This document shows, piece by piece, positions 53,643 to 63,646 of a stretch of 64,000 nt of DNA. Below the pieces are notes generated by a model. It was not told the origin of the DNA and made no database searches. It saw nothing but the letters and a program-made list of their open reading frames with translations. The DNA lies in assembly GCA_003724185.1 (NCBI GenBank), contig RHGM01000003.1, positions 682,001 to 746,000 of the forward strand, written 5' to 3'. The position numbers were made by a program, and so were the translations under genes. The stretch comes from Porphyrobacter sp. IPPAS B-1204. Lineage in GTDB: Bacteria; Pseudomonadota; Alphaproteobacteria; Sphingomonadales; Sphingomonadaceae. Within the stretch, counting starts at the first letter, position 1, and the number at the start of each line of letters is the position of its first letter.

Positions 53643-54773
53643 ATGACCCGCACGGCTCCGCCAGACGATGATGACACTGCGCCCCCCGATCAGCCGGGCC
53701 TGCGCAAGATCATCCATGTCGACATGGATGCCTTCTTCGCCAGCGTGGAACAGCGGGACAATCCTGATCTGAAGGGCAAGCCCGTGGCGGTCGGCGGGGC
53801 GGGCGGGCGCGGCGTGGTGGCGGCGGCGAGTTACGAGGCGCGAAAGTTCGGGGTGCGCAGCGCCATGCCATCCGTCACGGCGCAGCGCCTGTGCCCCGAT
53901 CTGATCTTCGTACGCCCGCGCTTCGATGCCTACAAGGAAGCCAGCCGCCAGATCCGCCGGGTGTTTGAACATTACACCCCGATCATCGAGCCGCTGAGCC
54001 TCGACGAGGCCTATCTTGATGTCACCGAGGACCGGCTCGGCATCGGCAGCGCCACCCGCATCGCCACCCTGATCCGGCAGGAAATCCGTGCCAAGACGCA
54101 GCTGACCGCCAGCGCGGGGGTGAGTTACAACAAGTTCCTCGCCAAGCTGGCCAGTGATCAGAACAAGCCTGACGGGCTGTGCGTGATCCGTCCGGGTGAA
54201 GGCGCGGCGTTCGTTGCGGGGCTGCCGATCCGGCGGTTCCATGGGGTCGGCCCCAAGGCCGAGGAAAAGATGAAGCGGCTCGGCATTGAAACCGGCGCGG
54301 ACCTTGCAGGCCGGGACATCGCTTTCTTGCGCGCCAATTTCGGCAGCATGGCCGATTACCTGTTCCGCGCCGCCCGCGGCATCGACCTGCGCCCCGTCGC
54401 CGCGCACCGGGTGCGCAAATCGGTCGGCGGTGAGCGGACCTTCTCCGAGGATATCGGCAGCGGCGCGGCATTGCGTGACACGCTGGAAACGATCATCGGC
54501 ATCGTGTGGGAACGGATCGAGGTGGCAGGCGCAAGGGGACGCACTGTGACGCTGAAACTGAAGTTCACCGATTTCCGCATCATGACCCGCGCCGCGTCAT
54601 TGCCCGATTTCGTCAACGACAGGGGCGAGTTCGCAGCCCTCGCCCGCGGGCTATTGGAGGCGGAATTGCCCTTGCCCGGTCCGATCCGGTTGATGGGCCT
54701 TACCTTGTCGGCGCTGGAGGGGGCGGAAGATGACAAGCCGCCGCGTGACGAGGCGCAGCTGCGCCTGCTGTAG
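53643..54773 (+). CDS. dinB: DNA polymerase IV (DinB, Y family)
   Basis: DinB is an error-prone translesion polymerase. The 376-residue product contains the palm carboxylates KIIHVDMDAFFASVEQRDNP and IIEPLSLDEAYLDVTEDRLG, the fingers AASYEARKFGVRSAMPSVTA, HhH IRRFHGVGPKAEEKMKRLGI and a little-finger domain. No C-terminal beta-clamp motif of the QLSLF type is obvious; it ends EAQLRLL, which may act as one. SOS regulation is possible, but I see no LexA site. Confidence 0.95.
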   Translation: MTRTAPPDDDDTAPPDQPGLRKIIHVDMDAFFASVEQRDNPDLKGKPVAVGGAGGRGVVAAASYEARKFGVRSAMPSVTAQRLCPDLIFVRPRFDAYKEASRQIRRVFEHYTPIIEPLSLDEAYLDVTEDRLGIGSATRIATLIRQEIRAKTQLTASAGVSYNKFLAKLASDQNKPDGLCVIRPGEGAAFVAGLPIRRFHGVGPKAEEKMKRLGIETGADLAGRDIAFLRANFGSMADYLFRAARGIDLRPVAAHRVRKSVGGERTFSEDIGSGAALRDTLETIIGIVWERIEVAGARGRTVTLKLKFTDFRIMTRAASLPDFVNDRGEFAALARGLLEAELPLPGPIRLMGLTLSALEGAEDDKPPRDEAQLRLL

Positions 54774-54775
54774 CC

Positions 54776-55249
54776 CTACCCCACGCCCCGCGCCCGCCAT
54801 ACCGCGATCCGGTCCCGCGTGGTGCGGCCCAGCGGTTCGGGCAGGGAGTGCGAGGGGAAGAAACGCGCCTCGATCACCTCACGCCCGTCAGGCTTGGGGC
54901 GCTGGTCGCATACGGCGGCGAAGATATGGGCCGTATGAGGGGAGCCGGACAACACCTCTTCCAGCGTGCCGATCGGTTCGATCCGGGCGAGTTCCACGCC
55001 CAGTTCCTCACGCACCTCGCGCCGCGCTGCGGCCACCGGGTCTTCCCCACGCGCAAGGCCTCCGCCCGGCAGGCTCCATACCGCAGGGCCATAGGAATGC
55101 TTGAGCAGCAGCACATCGCCGGTGAGATTGGTGATCACCACGCTCACCCCGGCAATCGGCACCTTGCGCCAGCGCCGCCAGCGGTGCCGCAGCATATGCA
55201 GCAGCGGCAGAAGGGCGCGGTGGAGCGGGGCGGGCAGGAACTGCGGCAT
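54776..55249 (-). CDS. Nudix hydrolase
   Basis: A 157-residue protein with an intact Nudix box: GGGLARGEDPVAAARREVRE then ELGV (Gx5Ex7REUxEExGU), around residues 61-84. The N-terminus (residues 1-28) is basic and hydrophobic, perhaps membrane-associated. Substrate unknown (NDP-X). Start overlaps pgl stop (TGATG). Confidence 0.92.
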   Translation of the reverse strand: MPQFLPAPLHRALLPLLHMLRHRWRRWRKVPIAGVSVVITNLTGDVLLLKHSYGPAVWSLPGGGLARGEDPVAAARREVREELGVELARIEPIGTLEEVLSGSPHTAHIFAAVCDQRPKPDGREVIEARFFPSHSLPEPLGRTTRDRIAVWRARGVG

Positions 55250-55863
55250 CAGGTGAAGACAGTAACGGGAATGGCCTGCGCCTGCACCGTGCGCAGCAGG
55301 CGGGCGATGGGCAGATCATGATCGCCGCGCAGGGCCGCATCCAGCACCGCACGCTTGTCCGCCGCGCCGCCGAGCGTGAACACCACGGCATCGGTGTTAG
55401 CGAGCGCCGGGATCGTCAGCGTGATCCGGTCGAACGGGGCATGGGCGGGCAGCGGGTCGGGCGTCAGGCGGCGGATGGCCTGCGGATCATCGGCTTGCGG
55501 ATCGGTGTTGGGAAACAGCGAGGCGATGTGCCCGTCCGGCCCCATGCCCAGCCATGTCAGCGCGAAGTGCGGCGGCGCTGCGTCTTCGGTCAGCGGGACG
55601 ATGTGCGCACCCGCAGGCTCCAGCAACGCGCGCATCTTGCCGGTGTTGGATGCGTCATGATCTTCGGGCACAATGCGGTCGTCATTCGGCCAGACCTGCC
55701 ATCCGGCCCAGTCCAAGCCGCCGCGTTCGATCAGTGCGGCGAGTATGGGGAACGGGGTGGATCCGCCCGGGATGGTCACCGCCCCTGTCCCGACCAGGCG
55801 CGCCGCCAGCCAATCGGCCACCGCGTCCGGATCGGCGCCGTCGATGATCGTGATGTCAGCCAT
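55249..55863 (-). CDS. pgl: 6-phosphogluconolactonase
   Basis: Pgl hydrolyses 6-phosphogluconolactone in the pentose phosphate or Entner-Doudoroff route. The 204-residue product has VTIPGGSTPFPILAALIE, WPNDDRIVPEDHDASNTGKM and LTWLGMGPDGHIASLFPNTD, the family signatures. Shorter than average (about 230) but complete. Coupled to the nudix gene. Confidence 0.93.
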   Translation of the reverse strand: MADITIIDGADPDAVADWLAARLVGTGAVTIPGGSTPFPILAALIERGGLDWAGWQVWPNDDRIVPEDHDASNTGKMRALLEPAGAHIVPLTEDAAPPHFALTWLGMGPDGHIASLFPNTDPQADDPQAIRRLTPDPLPAHAPFDRITLTIPALANTDAVVFTLGGAADKRAVLDAALRGDHDLPIARLLRTVQAQAIPVTVFT

Positions 55864-55960
55864 GCGGCGAACCTTAGCAAACGTGCCACCCCCTGCAATG
55901 GCAGAGCGGGGCGGCACGACGTGGATAGCTATGCGCGGGTGTGGTGGTTTTGGTCGCGGA

Positions 55961-56422
55961 TTACGCCAGCAGCGAACGCAGGAACCAGGCGCGCTGTTCG
56001 GCCATGTCGGTCCAGTCGTCCAGCAGCCCGTCGGTGGCGTTGTCGCCCGCTTCCTCGGCCAGATCCTTCATGCCCTTCAGGCGCGCAATCACGGTTTCGT
56101 TGTCGGCCAGCAGTTCGGCAATCATGTCTTCTGCCGAAAGCTTGGTGCTGTCCTGATCCTTGATCTTGGTGTGCTTGCCCATCGTCCCGATCGAGGTCAG
56201 CGTATCGGCGTCAAGTTTGCGCACACGCTCGGCAATCAGATCGATCTGATCGCGCACTTCCAGCGCCTGCGTATCGAACAACAGGTGCAGATCGTGAAAG
56301 CGCGGACCTTTCACGTGCCAATGAAAATTCTTGGTCTTGATGAAAAGAGCGAAATGATCGGCGAGCAGGCCGTTGAGTTCGCCAACCAGAGCAGTTTTCG
56401 AATTGTCTTTGGTATCGGCCAT
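55961..56422 (-). CDS. dps: Dps-family ferritin-like DNA protection protein
   Basis: Dps forms a 12-subunit shell that oxidises and stores iron and shields DNA. The 153-residue product has the ferroxidase segments FIKTKNFHWHVKGPRFHDLH and FDTQALEVRDQIDLIAERVR. GGAGG five bases before the ATG at 56422 decides the start over the nearby MEEFM. Lysines near the N-terminus (ADTKDNSKTA) could contact DNA. Confidence 0.94.
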   Translation of the reverse strand: MADTKDNSKTALVGELNGLLADHFALFIKTKNFHWHVKGPRFHDLHLLFDTQALEVRDQIDLIAERVRKLDADTLTSIGTMGKHTKIKDQDSTKLSAEDMIAELLADNETVIARLKGMKDLAEEAGDNATDGLLDDWTDMAEQRAWFLRSLLA

Positions 56423-56544
56423 AAATTCCTCCATTATTGGGTGCGGCGCGACATTGTCTGTCGCCTTGTTGCTGTCATTGTAATAACACACAAACGTGGA
56501 TTGGGTTTCATCATTATCTAGGTCGTCAGCATCGCCGCAGACGA

Positions 56545-57108
56545 TCAATATGCGGCGAAACGGGCATTCAATCCGATGAAGAGCGCCGCGATGCCAAGGC
56601 ACGCGGCAAGGCCCATCCGCACCATCCTGAGCGGCCAGCGGGCGAGCGTATCAGCCCCCGCGGCCCATCCGACTGTCACCGCCGCTACGCCGCCCAGCGC
56701 GCCGCCAATCCCGGCGGTGACCGGCAGGGCTGACCATGCGGCCAGCGCAAACACGGCAAAGCGCGCCCCGTCGCCGATCTGCCGCGCCAGCAGCACAATG
56801 CCGATTGCGCCCAGTGATCGGGTCGGCTCCTGCGGGGTCTTGATCCGCACCGGCATGGCCAGCTCGAACGCCGCGACGCCCAGCGCAAAGGCGACCAGCA
56901 TCTGCGCGGCGCGGCGCGGCAGCATGGCGGCGAATTCTGCCCCCACCCACGCCATCGCGCCCGCGCTCACACAGGCGCAGGCCGCCGCGACAGCCAGCAG
57001 CGCCGCACTTTGGCCCAGCGCACCGGCCCACTGCGCCACCATCCGCTGATCGCGCCCGCCCATCGCGAGGGCGAACACCAGCAGCAGGGCGAGCAGAAAT
57101 CCGTCCAT
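56545..57108 (-). CDS. GDT1/TMEM165-like membrane protein
   Basis: A 187-residue protein with five or six hydrophobic segments. FALAMGGRDQRMVAQWAGAL near the N-terminus has the layout of the GDT1 motif (E-x-G-D-K/R-T/S), but Glu is replaced by Gly and the order is GGRDQ, so cation-transport function is uncertain. It begins 11 bases after the PhoX-like stop on the same strand and may share its transcript. Confidence 0.5.
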   Translation of the reverse strand: MDGFLLALLLVFALAMGGRDQRMVAQWAGALGQSAALLAVAAACACVSAGAMAWVGAEFAAMLPRRAAQMLVAFALGVAAFELAMPVRIKTPQEPTRSLGAIGIVLLARQIGDGARFAVFALAAWSALPVTAGIGGALGGVAAVTVGWAAGADTLARWPLRMVRMGLAACLGIAALFIGLNARFAAY

Positions 57109-57118
57109 GCCTAAGCGG

Positions 57119-58484
57119 TTACGCCGCCCACGGCCCCGTGATCGCCAATGTCGCGGTGGGGCCATAGGCGTTGACGAACAGCACCTTGCCATCGGGCGAG
57201 AAGCATCCGCCCGCCAGTTCCGTCTGCGCCGTAAGCCGGGCTAGGGTATAGGCCTCGCCCGCCGGGGTGATCCCGCGGATGTGGTTGTCCACCACGTCGG
57301 TATACTGGTCCTCGCACACGATCAGGTGGCCATTGGGAGCAACGGTCAGGTTGTCGCCGTAGTTGAACTGGTCGGTGCTTTCGCTTTCGAAGAACAGTTC
57401 CACGGTATCGGGCGCGCCTGCCAGACCCGGCGTCAGCTTGAGGATCTGGCCAAGCTGCTTTGCCCCGCCGCTGGTGCAGCAGGCGAAGACTTCGCTTGCG
57501 CCGCGGTTCACGCCCATGTGCAGCCCTTCGCCGCGCGCGACAAGCGCAGCGCCCTTGGCAGCGGCGCGTTGGCGCAGATCGTCCTTGGGTGCTTCGACAT
57601 CATCGAGATCGACCCACGACACGCGGTAAGGCTGGCCCACCGGCATGGCGGCGCCGGACCAGTTGCGGGTATCGGTCAGCCCCTCGATCACCATCGCCTG
57701 CAAGTGCCCGCCTTCCGCCAGCTTGCCGGGGATCTTGGGGATGAAGCGGTAGAGCACACCATCATCGCGGTCTTCGGTCTGGTAGACGATGCCGGTTGCC
57801 GGATCGACGGCGGCGGCCTCGTGATTGAAGCGGCCCATCGCGGTCAGCGGCACCGGATCGACCAGCCCGCGTGCAGAGGCGGGGACTTCGAACACCCAGC
57901 CGTGGTTGCGCTCCAGCCCGTCACCATACAGCTGGCCGGGGCCGGTGGGCGCTTCCTCGCAGGTCAGCCAGCTGCCCCACGGCGTCACCCCACCCGAACA
58001 GTTGCGGATCGTGCCGCCAAGGCTGCGGAACTGGCGCTTGACCGCCAGAGTCGCGGCGTCGAGCACAATGGTGGTGGTGCCGCCCGGCACAAACGCGCCA
58101 TTGCGCTTGCCAAAGCCCTTGGCGATTGGCCCGCCCGCATCGTGGCGCGGTTGCAGTTCATGGTTGCGAACGAGGGCAATCTCGCCGTTGCCGAGATCGA
58201 AACACCCCATCCCGTCGGCGCGGTCGGGCACGGTGCCGCCATCGTCCATCTTGTCCCCAAGGCGGGATATGACGCGGTAGCTGAAGCCCTCGGGCAGATC
58301 GAGCAGCCCTGCCGGATCGGGCGTGAGGGCACCATAGCCTGCAAAGCCGCTGGCGGCGGCGCGGGCCGATGCGGCGGGCGCCCCCCCTTGTCATGCACCC
58401 GCTGGCGGCAAGCGCGGCAAAGGCGGTGGCTGTCGCGCCGAGAAAACGGCGGCGGTCAGGGGCGATGCTGGCATGAGAATTCAT
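57119..58484 (-). pseudogene. PhoX/DUF839-like alkaline phosphatase with frameshift at a C7 tract
   Basis: From the ATG at 58484 one frame encodes a twin-arginine signal (MNSHASIAPDRRRFLGATAT), and the enzyme continues in another frame from APAASARAAASGFAGYGALT onward (FSYRVISRLGDKMDDGGTVP; CFDLGNGEIALVRNHELQPR; GSWLTCEEAPTGPG; YQTEDRDDGVLYRFIP). The frames meet at seven Cs (58381-58387; Gs on the coding strand); six would give one 454-residue protein. Without the first part there is no signal peptide, so the intact enzyme needs the joined form. PhoX-like enzymes use calcium/iron to release phosphate from organic esters. Confidence 0.8.
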
Positions 58485-58575
58485 ATCATGTCCCTACGCC
58501 CCTGCCCGACCCGTCGCAAGCCGGTCGTCCCGGCGCGCACGCAGCAGCGCACGCGCCGGGGAAGATTGCACGGCG

Positions 58576-61401
58576 TCAGAAGGTCAGGCGGATGCCGCCC
58601 TTCATCGTCCAGTTGTACTTTTCGAACTGGAGCGCGTTCTGCTGATTGCCAAGCCGGTTGAACGCGAAATACTCCGCGTCGTTGATGTTGATCCATTCGA
58701 AATAGGCCTGGAAGTTCTTGTTGATCTTGTAACGGCCCGAAAAATCGAGCTGGAACAGGCTGTCAACGAAGCGGTCTTCATCGGACCCGCCCTGGATTTC
58801 ATCAAGATACAGGTCGCGATAAGTGCCGGCCAGACGCAGCGAGACGGGGCCCTTTTCGTAGCCGAGCACGCCGTTGAAGGTGTGCTTGCTTGCGCTGGGC
58901 AGAGTGATCTCGCGGAAGTCCGGCGTATCGGTGATGGAACCGATATTGCCATCCGAAATCAGGCCCTTGGCATCGGTGAAGGTGTAGTTGGCCTGCACCA
59001 GGAAGCCCGAAAGGAAACCGGGGAGGAAATCGAGCTGCTGCGAGAAGCCCAGTTCGACCCCGAAGATTTCGGCAGTCCGCCCGTTAAGCGTGGTGTCCAG
59101 CCGCGTGATGTTGACCCCAAGGAGCGGATCGGGATCGGTGATGCGCTGGCTGAAGATGAAGTTGTCGATTTCCTTGTAGAACAGTCCGGCCGTGATCGCA
59201 CCGTTGTTCGACATGTAGTATTCGACCGTCGCATCGAAGTTCCAGGCTTCATAGGGCACCAGATTGGGGTTGCCGGCCTCGGCCTCGTCATCCTCGATCA
59301 CGGTGCGCGGCGCGAGATCGCCGATGTTCGGACGCACAAGGCTGCGATAGGCGGCGGCGCGCAGGATCAGGTCGGGCTGCGCGGCGTAACGGATGTTGAG
59401 ACTAGGCAGCCAGTGATCATAGTTCCGCTCGGTCGTGGTCGGGGTGACGATCACGGTGTCTTCGGCCGCGATGCCGCCGCCCGGCAGGGTGCCGTCTTCC
59501 TCTATCAGCTGCACCAGATTGCCGGTCAGGGAGTTGTAGGTCCGCTCGTAGCGCACCCCGCCGATGACCAGCAGCTTGCTGCTTTCCCAACGGCCCAGCA
59601 GGTAGCTGGCGAAGATGTCTTCCTCGACCGCGAAATCTTCGACATTGCTGGCCAGCGCCGTGTCGATGTCGTTCAGTTCAAAGGCGCCGCGGTTGGCGTT
59701 GAAGAAATCGGTCGCCTCGGTGAAGCCCGGAAGGGGTGAGATGTCAGTCAGGCGGTAGGTTTGCCCCGCGCCCAGCACATCGGCCAGCGTCAGATCGTCG
59801 TTTTCCCAGAATTCGAACCGCCCGGCGAAGAACTTCTCGCGCCAGCGCGCCTTGACGCCGCCTTGCACGGTCAGCGTTCCGGCATCGCTGTAGATTTCGT
59901 AGCCGAGATCGAACCGCGCCGCGAATTCCTCGTCCTCACCCACCGAACCGGCGGTGAATTCGATCGAGTCGAGCTCGTAATTGTTGGGGTTGCGGAAGCC
60001 GGTGTTGTTGCCCGTCACCGAATAGAGCGGAATGCGCGGGTTGCTGTAATCGAAGGCGATTTCGAGGCCCGAATCTTCGAAATTGCCGTCAAACCGGGTC
60101 GGATCGAGCGAGCCGTCCTTGGTTTCCCCCGACTTGGCCCAGCTCAACGCATAATCGGCCTTGAGCGCGCCGAACCGGCTTTCGCCGCCGAACACCACGG
60201 TGCGGATCTTGCTGGATTCGAAGCGGTCCTTCACGCGGCGGCGAATTTCGATTTCGGTGTCCTCGTCATCGAACACCGCGCGGGTGCCGCTGCCAGAAAC
60301 ATTGGCGTCTTCAAGGCGGAAGATCACATCGCGGCGGAATTCCTGATCGTTGAATTCGCTGTAGACGCCCTTGAGGTACAGCTCGGTGTGCGTGCCGATG
60401 CGGGCATCGAAGCCGAGCGTCGCACTGATACGTTCGCGTTCCACGTCATAATCGCGGTACTGCACTTCTTCGGAGTAGATGAGGCCGCCGTCTTCCTGCC
60501 AGCCGTCTGCTTCGATGTTGTCGCTTTCGAACTCGCGCTGATAATAGGAAAGACCGCCGGTAACGCCGAAATTGTCCGAAAGCTTGGTGGCGAAATCGAA
60601 CCCGACGTCAGGCGTCAGTGCGCCCGAATAGTCATTGTAGCTGCCGCCGATCTTGGCGACGTAGAGATCCTTCTTGCGGTCAAAGGCGCTGGTGGTCTTG
60701 ATCTCGATCGAGGCACCGATGGTATCGGCGTCCATGTCCGGGGTCAGCGACTTCTTCACTTCGATGGATTCGATGATGTCGGACGAGATCACGTCCAGCG
60801 CCACGCCGCGTTCGTCGATCCCCGGCGCAGGCACGCGCACGCCGTTCAGCGAGGTGGCATTGAGGTTCGGGTCAAGCCCGCGCACCGTCACAAACCGGCC
60901 TTCGCCCTGATCGTTCAGCACATTGATACCCGGCAGGCGGCGCAGCGACTCGGCGACGTTCTGATCGGGGAACTGGCCGATCGCATCGCGGGTCAGCACG
61001 TCGGACACGCCATCGGCGGCGCGCTTGCGCGACAGGGCTGAGGCGAGGTTCGCGCTCTGGCCGAGCACGAGGATGTTGCTTCCGGTTTCACCCAGCGTGA
61101 AGTTCTGGCGGACCATGCCCTCGGCAGGAACAGTGATGCTGGACCGCACGGCTTCCGCCCCGACATAGCGGGCGGTGATGGTGTAGGTGCCGGCCGGAAC
61201 ATCGTTGAACACATAGGTGCCATCGCCGCTGGTCACGGTGCGGCGGCCAAGCTCCTCGATAACCACTTCGGCGGCGCGCAGGCCTGCGGTGTCGCTGGCG
61301 TCGGCAACAACACCGGCCACATCGCCGGCGATGGCGGGTGCGGCGAGGCCAGCGGCCAGAGCGATTGCGGCGCTGCCCATGGCAAAACGGATGCGGATCA
61401 T
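58576..61401 (-). CDS. TonB-dependent receptor with carboxypeptidase-like N-domain
   Basis: A 941-residue outer-membrane receptor. After a signal peptide (ALAAGLAAPAIAGDVAG), residues about 28-105 form a carboxypeptidase-regulatory-like beta domain (YVFNDVPAGTYTITARYVGA), then the plug (VLTRDAIGQFPDQNVAESLR; LPGINVLNDQGEGRFVTVRG) and the beta barrel, ending GIRLTF with terminal Phe. Ligand unknown. The divergent neighbour is an SDR and the downstream neighbour a PhoX-like phosphatase, which could mean organic phosphate scavenging. Confidence 0.95.
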   Translation of the reverse strand: MIRIRFAMGSAAIALAAGLAAPAIAGDVAGVVADASDTAGLRAAEVVIEELGRRTVTSGDGTYVFNDVPAGTYTITARYVGAEAVRSSITVPAEGMVRQNFTLGETGSNILVLGQSANLASALSRKRAADGVSDVLTRDAIGQFPDQNVAESLRRLPGINVLNDQGEGRFVTVRGLDPNLNATSLNGVRVPAPGIDERGVALDVISSDIIESIEVKKSLTPDMDADTIGASIEIKTTSAFDRKKDLYVAKIGGSYNDYSGALTPDVGFDFATKLSDNFGVTGGLSYYQREFESDNIEADGWQEDGGLIYSEEVQYRDYDVERERISATLGFDARIGTHTELYLKGVYSEFNDQEFRRDVIFRLEDANVSGSGTRAVFDDEDTEIEIRRRVKDRFESSKIRTVVFGGESRFGALKADYALSWAKSGETKDGSLDPTRFDGNFEDSGLEIAFDYSNPRIPLYSVTGNNTGFRNPNNYELDSIEFTAGSVGEDEEFAARFDLGYEIYSDAGTLTVQGGVKARWREKFFAGRFEFWENDDLTLADVLGAGQTYRLTDISPLPGFTEATDFFNANRGAFELNDIDTALASNVEDFAVEEDIFASYLLGRWESSKLLVIGGVRYERTYNSLTGNLVQLIEEDGTLPGGGIAAEDTVIVTPTTTERNYDHWLPSLNIRYAAQPDLILRAAAYRSLVRPNIGDLAPRTVIEDDEAEAGNPNLVPYEAWNFDATVEYYMSNNGAITAGLFYKEIDNFIFSQRITDPDPLLGVNITRLDTTLNGRTAEIFGVELGFSQQLDFLPGFLSGFLVQANYTFTDAKGLISDGNIGSITDTPDFREITLPSASKHTFNGVLGYEKGPVSLRLAGTYRDLYLDEIQGGSDEDRFVDSLFQLDFSGRYKINKNFQAYFEWININDAEYFAFNRLGNQQNALQFEKYNWTMKGGIRLTF

Positions 61402-61603
61402 GCTGGTATTCCCCCTTGAGGCGCCCTGGTGGTCAGGGCCGTGTTGCAGGGGCGCTTAACGCGGGTCGGTGACATACAAGCGACCGCTTGGTGACGGATC
61501 AGTGACTCGGGCCGGTGTGGCGAAAATGCCGCAATTGAAGAGGTGGCGAGCGGCCGGCGAAGCGCCTAGCAAGGCACCAAAACCACCACAGGAGAGGACA
61601 TTC

Positions 61604-62398
61604 ATGAAAATCGAACCGGGCATGGCCGCTGTCGTCACCGGCGGCGCGAGCGGGCTGGGCAAGGCGAGCGCGCAGGCCTTCGCCGATGCAGGCATGAAGG
61701 TCGCCATTTTCGACATCAACACGCAAGCGGGCGAAGCGCACGCCGCCGCAATCGGTGGCACCTTCCACCATGTCGACATCATGGATGAAGCCAGCGTCGA
61801 GGCAGGCTTCGCCGCGGCCCGCGCCGCACACGGGCAGGAGCGCGTGACGCTGCACTGCGCGATGGCATCGCGGCGCGGCAAGACACTGGGCTGGGACAAG
61901 GAAGCGGGCGCCTACAAACGCCTGTCGACCGAAGATTACGCCTTCGGGGCCGAGGGCATTCTGGTCGCCAGCTACCGCGTTGCCAGCCTGTCAGCACTGG
62001 GAATGGCGAACGCCGGTGCGGTGAATGACGATGGCGAACGCGGCTGCATCATCCTCACCGCCAGCGTGGCGGCGCAGGACGGGCAGATCGGGCAGGTCAT
62101 CTATGGCAGTTGCAAGGCCGGGGTAAACGGGTTGGTGCTGCCGATGGCTCGCGATCTGATGGATATGGGCATCCGGGTGAATTCGGTCATGCCGGGCATC
62201 TTCGCCACCCCGCTGATGCTGGGAATGAAGGACCGCAATCCGCCGATGTGGGCGCAATTGAACGCGTCCGTTCCCTTCCCCAAGCGCCTTGGCGAGCCGG
62301 AGGAGTTTGCCAGCCTAGTGCTGGAAATCGCGCGCAACAGCTACATCAACGGTCACCAGTTCCGGCTGGACGGGGCGATCCGGATGCCGCCGAAGTAA
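61604..62398 (+). CDS. SDR-family dehydrogenase with altered NNAG motif
   Basis: A 264-residue SDR. The cofactor motif VVTGGASGLGKASAQAFADA, the acidic DINTQ (NAD preference) and catalytic YGSCKAG are present. Where classical members have NNAG/NCAG, this one has LHCAMASRRGKTLG. C-terminal LDGAIRMPPK. It resembles 3-hydroxyacyl-CoA dehydrogenases of the HSD10 type. GGAGAGGACATTC before the ATG at 61604 defines the start. Confidence 0.87.
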   Translation: MKIEPGMAAVVTGGASGLGKASAQAFADAGMKVAIFDINTQAGEAHAAAIGGTFHHVDIMDEASVEAGFAAARAAHGQERVTLHCAMASRRGKTLGWDKEAGAYKRLSTEDYAFGAEGILVASYRVASLSALGMANAGAVNDDGERGCIILTASVAAQDGQIGQVIYGSCKAGVNGLVLPMARDLMDMGIRVNSVMPGIFATPLMLGMKDRNPPMWAQLNASVPFPKRLGEPEEFASLVLEIARNSYINGHQFRLDGAIRMPPK

Positions 62399-62613
62399 CG
62401 CCCCCACAAAATCATCAAATCTTCATAGGTTCTAATATTCAGGCCTCGTTATAAATAATTATTACGTAATTTGAATTTGTTTCCTCCCTGCAACACAGTT
62501 GCAACAATAAGACTTTGGCCAAAGCATTACGAATTGTGCGATGCGGTACAGTTGTTATTGGGCTTTCTTGCTGCGAACGAAGCCCGTTCGAAACAAAAGA
62601 AGGCACAGGCGCA

Positions 62614-62680
62614 GCACGCAGGCGGAACGGTCCCACCTCTCTATCAGGAGCGTTCCATATGACAGTTCGTTTTGCTTGCG
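62614..62680 (+). repeat. Leader copy 1 of the tandem outer-membrane protein genes
   Basis: The leader and first codons (GGCGGAACGGTCCCACCTCT, then CTATCAGGAGCGTTCCATAT and GACAGTTCGTTTTGCTT) closely match the leader of the next copy at 63893-63960. Ribosome-binding site CAGGAG is followed by CGTTCC in both. Confidence 0.7.
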
Positions 62681-63609
62681 CCGTTTCGGCGCTGACCTTG
62701 GCATCTGCCCTGTCGGCCCCGGCATTTGCGCAGGGTCCGGACAGTGTTGCGATCGATGCCGCGGCTATCACGATTGCCGTGCCCGCCGCCGAGAAGACCA
62801 TCACTCTGGATGACAGCGCAGACTTCGATCTGGCCGCTGCCGCTCCGGCCCCGATCGCCGTGGGAACGGGCTCTGCCGAAATCGCCGTCGATGCTGCCGT
62901 CATGGCCGCTGCTGCCGCCGCGCAGGGCAGCGAAACCGGCGGTCGTTCGGATTCCTTCACCGTCACGCTCAACCAGGATTCGTTCTTCGGCTTCTACCCC
63001 GCGTTCAACGGCCTGATCCCGGTCAGCGAGAATGTCGATTTCAGCTTCTACGGAATCCTCTGGACCACCGACGCTTTCGGCACGACCCTGGGTGCTGACC
63101 TGTGGACCGAATTCGGCGTTGGCGCCGCGATCTACAGCGGCGGATTCGTCATCAAGCCGCAGATCGGCCTCACCAACGGGGCATTGCTGTCGCGCGGCGT
63201 GCGCGGCGGCCCCAACGATACACCGACCAACACGGGCGGCAATTTCGCCGACGGCATCGTGCCGAGCCTGACCATCAACTATTCCGACGACACGTTCGAG
63301 GCGGAATATTACGGCGGCTACTACGCTGCGCTGCGCAACCGCAACGATGTCGGTTCGCTCGACTTCCTCCACACCTGGATCAACGCGGGCTACAAGTTCA
63401 GCGACAAGGTTTCGGCCGGGGCGCATTACGAACTGCTCAGCAACACCCGCACGCAGGGCGGCGGGACCGCACGGGTCTACCAGTGGGTCGGCCCCTACGT
63501 GCAGTTCAAGACCAGCAACGGCTTCTTCGCCCGCTTCACCGCCGGTGCCGATGTCGAAAGCGGGAACGACGGTGACTTCTACAAGCTGACCGCCGGCTTC
63601 ACGTTCTGA
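62659..63609 (+). CDS. Outer-membrane beta-barrel protein, tandem copy 1
   Basis: A 316-residue exported protein. A signal peptide (LTLASALSAPAFAQG) is followed by an Ala/Pro-rich stretch (25-95) and a beta-rich barrel (SFTVTLNQDSFFGFYPAFNG; YYGGYYAALRNRNDVGSLDF; GSFSD-type strands) ending LTAGFTF with terminal Phe. No TonB box. Unknown cargo. The 260-base AT-rich spacer before it is the leader and promoter. A strong terminator follows and a second copy begins at 63935. Confidence 0.82.
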   Translation: MTVRFACAVSALTLASALSAPAFAQGPDSVAIDAAAITIAVPAAEKTITLDDSADFDLAAAAPAPIAVGTGSAEIAVDAAVMAAAAAAQGSETGGRSDSFTVTLNQDSFFGFYPAFNGLIPVSENVDFSFYGILWTTDAFGTTLGADLWTEFGVGAAIYSGGFVIKPQIGLTNGALLSRGVRGGPNDTPTNTGGNFADGIVPSLTINYSDDTFEAEYYGGYYAALRNRNDVGSLDFLHTWINAGYKFSDKVSAGAHYELLSNTRTQGGGTARVYQWVGPYVQFKTSNGFFARFTAGADVESGNDGDFYKLTAGFTF

Positions 63610-63646
63610 TCGGCCCAGCAATCGGCCCGGGAAGGGTCACCATGAC

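Noticed and set aside
57119..58249. Calling the phosphatase from the internal ATG at 58249 as a complete gene.
   Set aside because: That start removes the Tat signal and the conserved FSYRVISRLGDK segment that is open in the same frame upstream.
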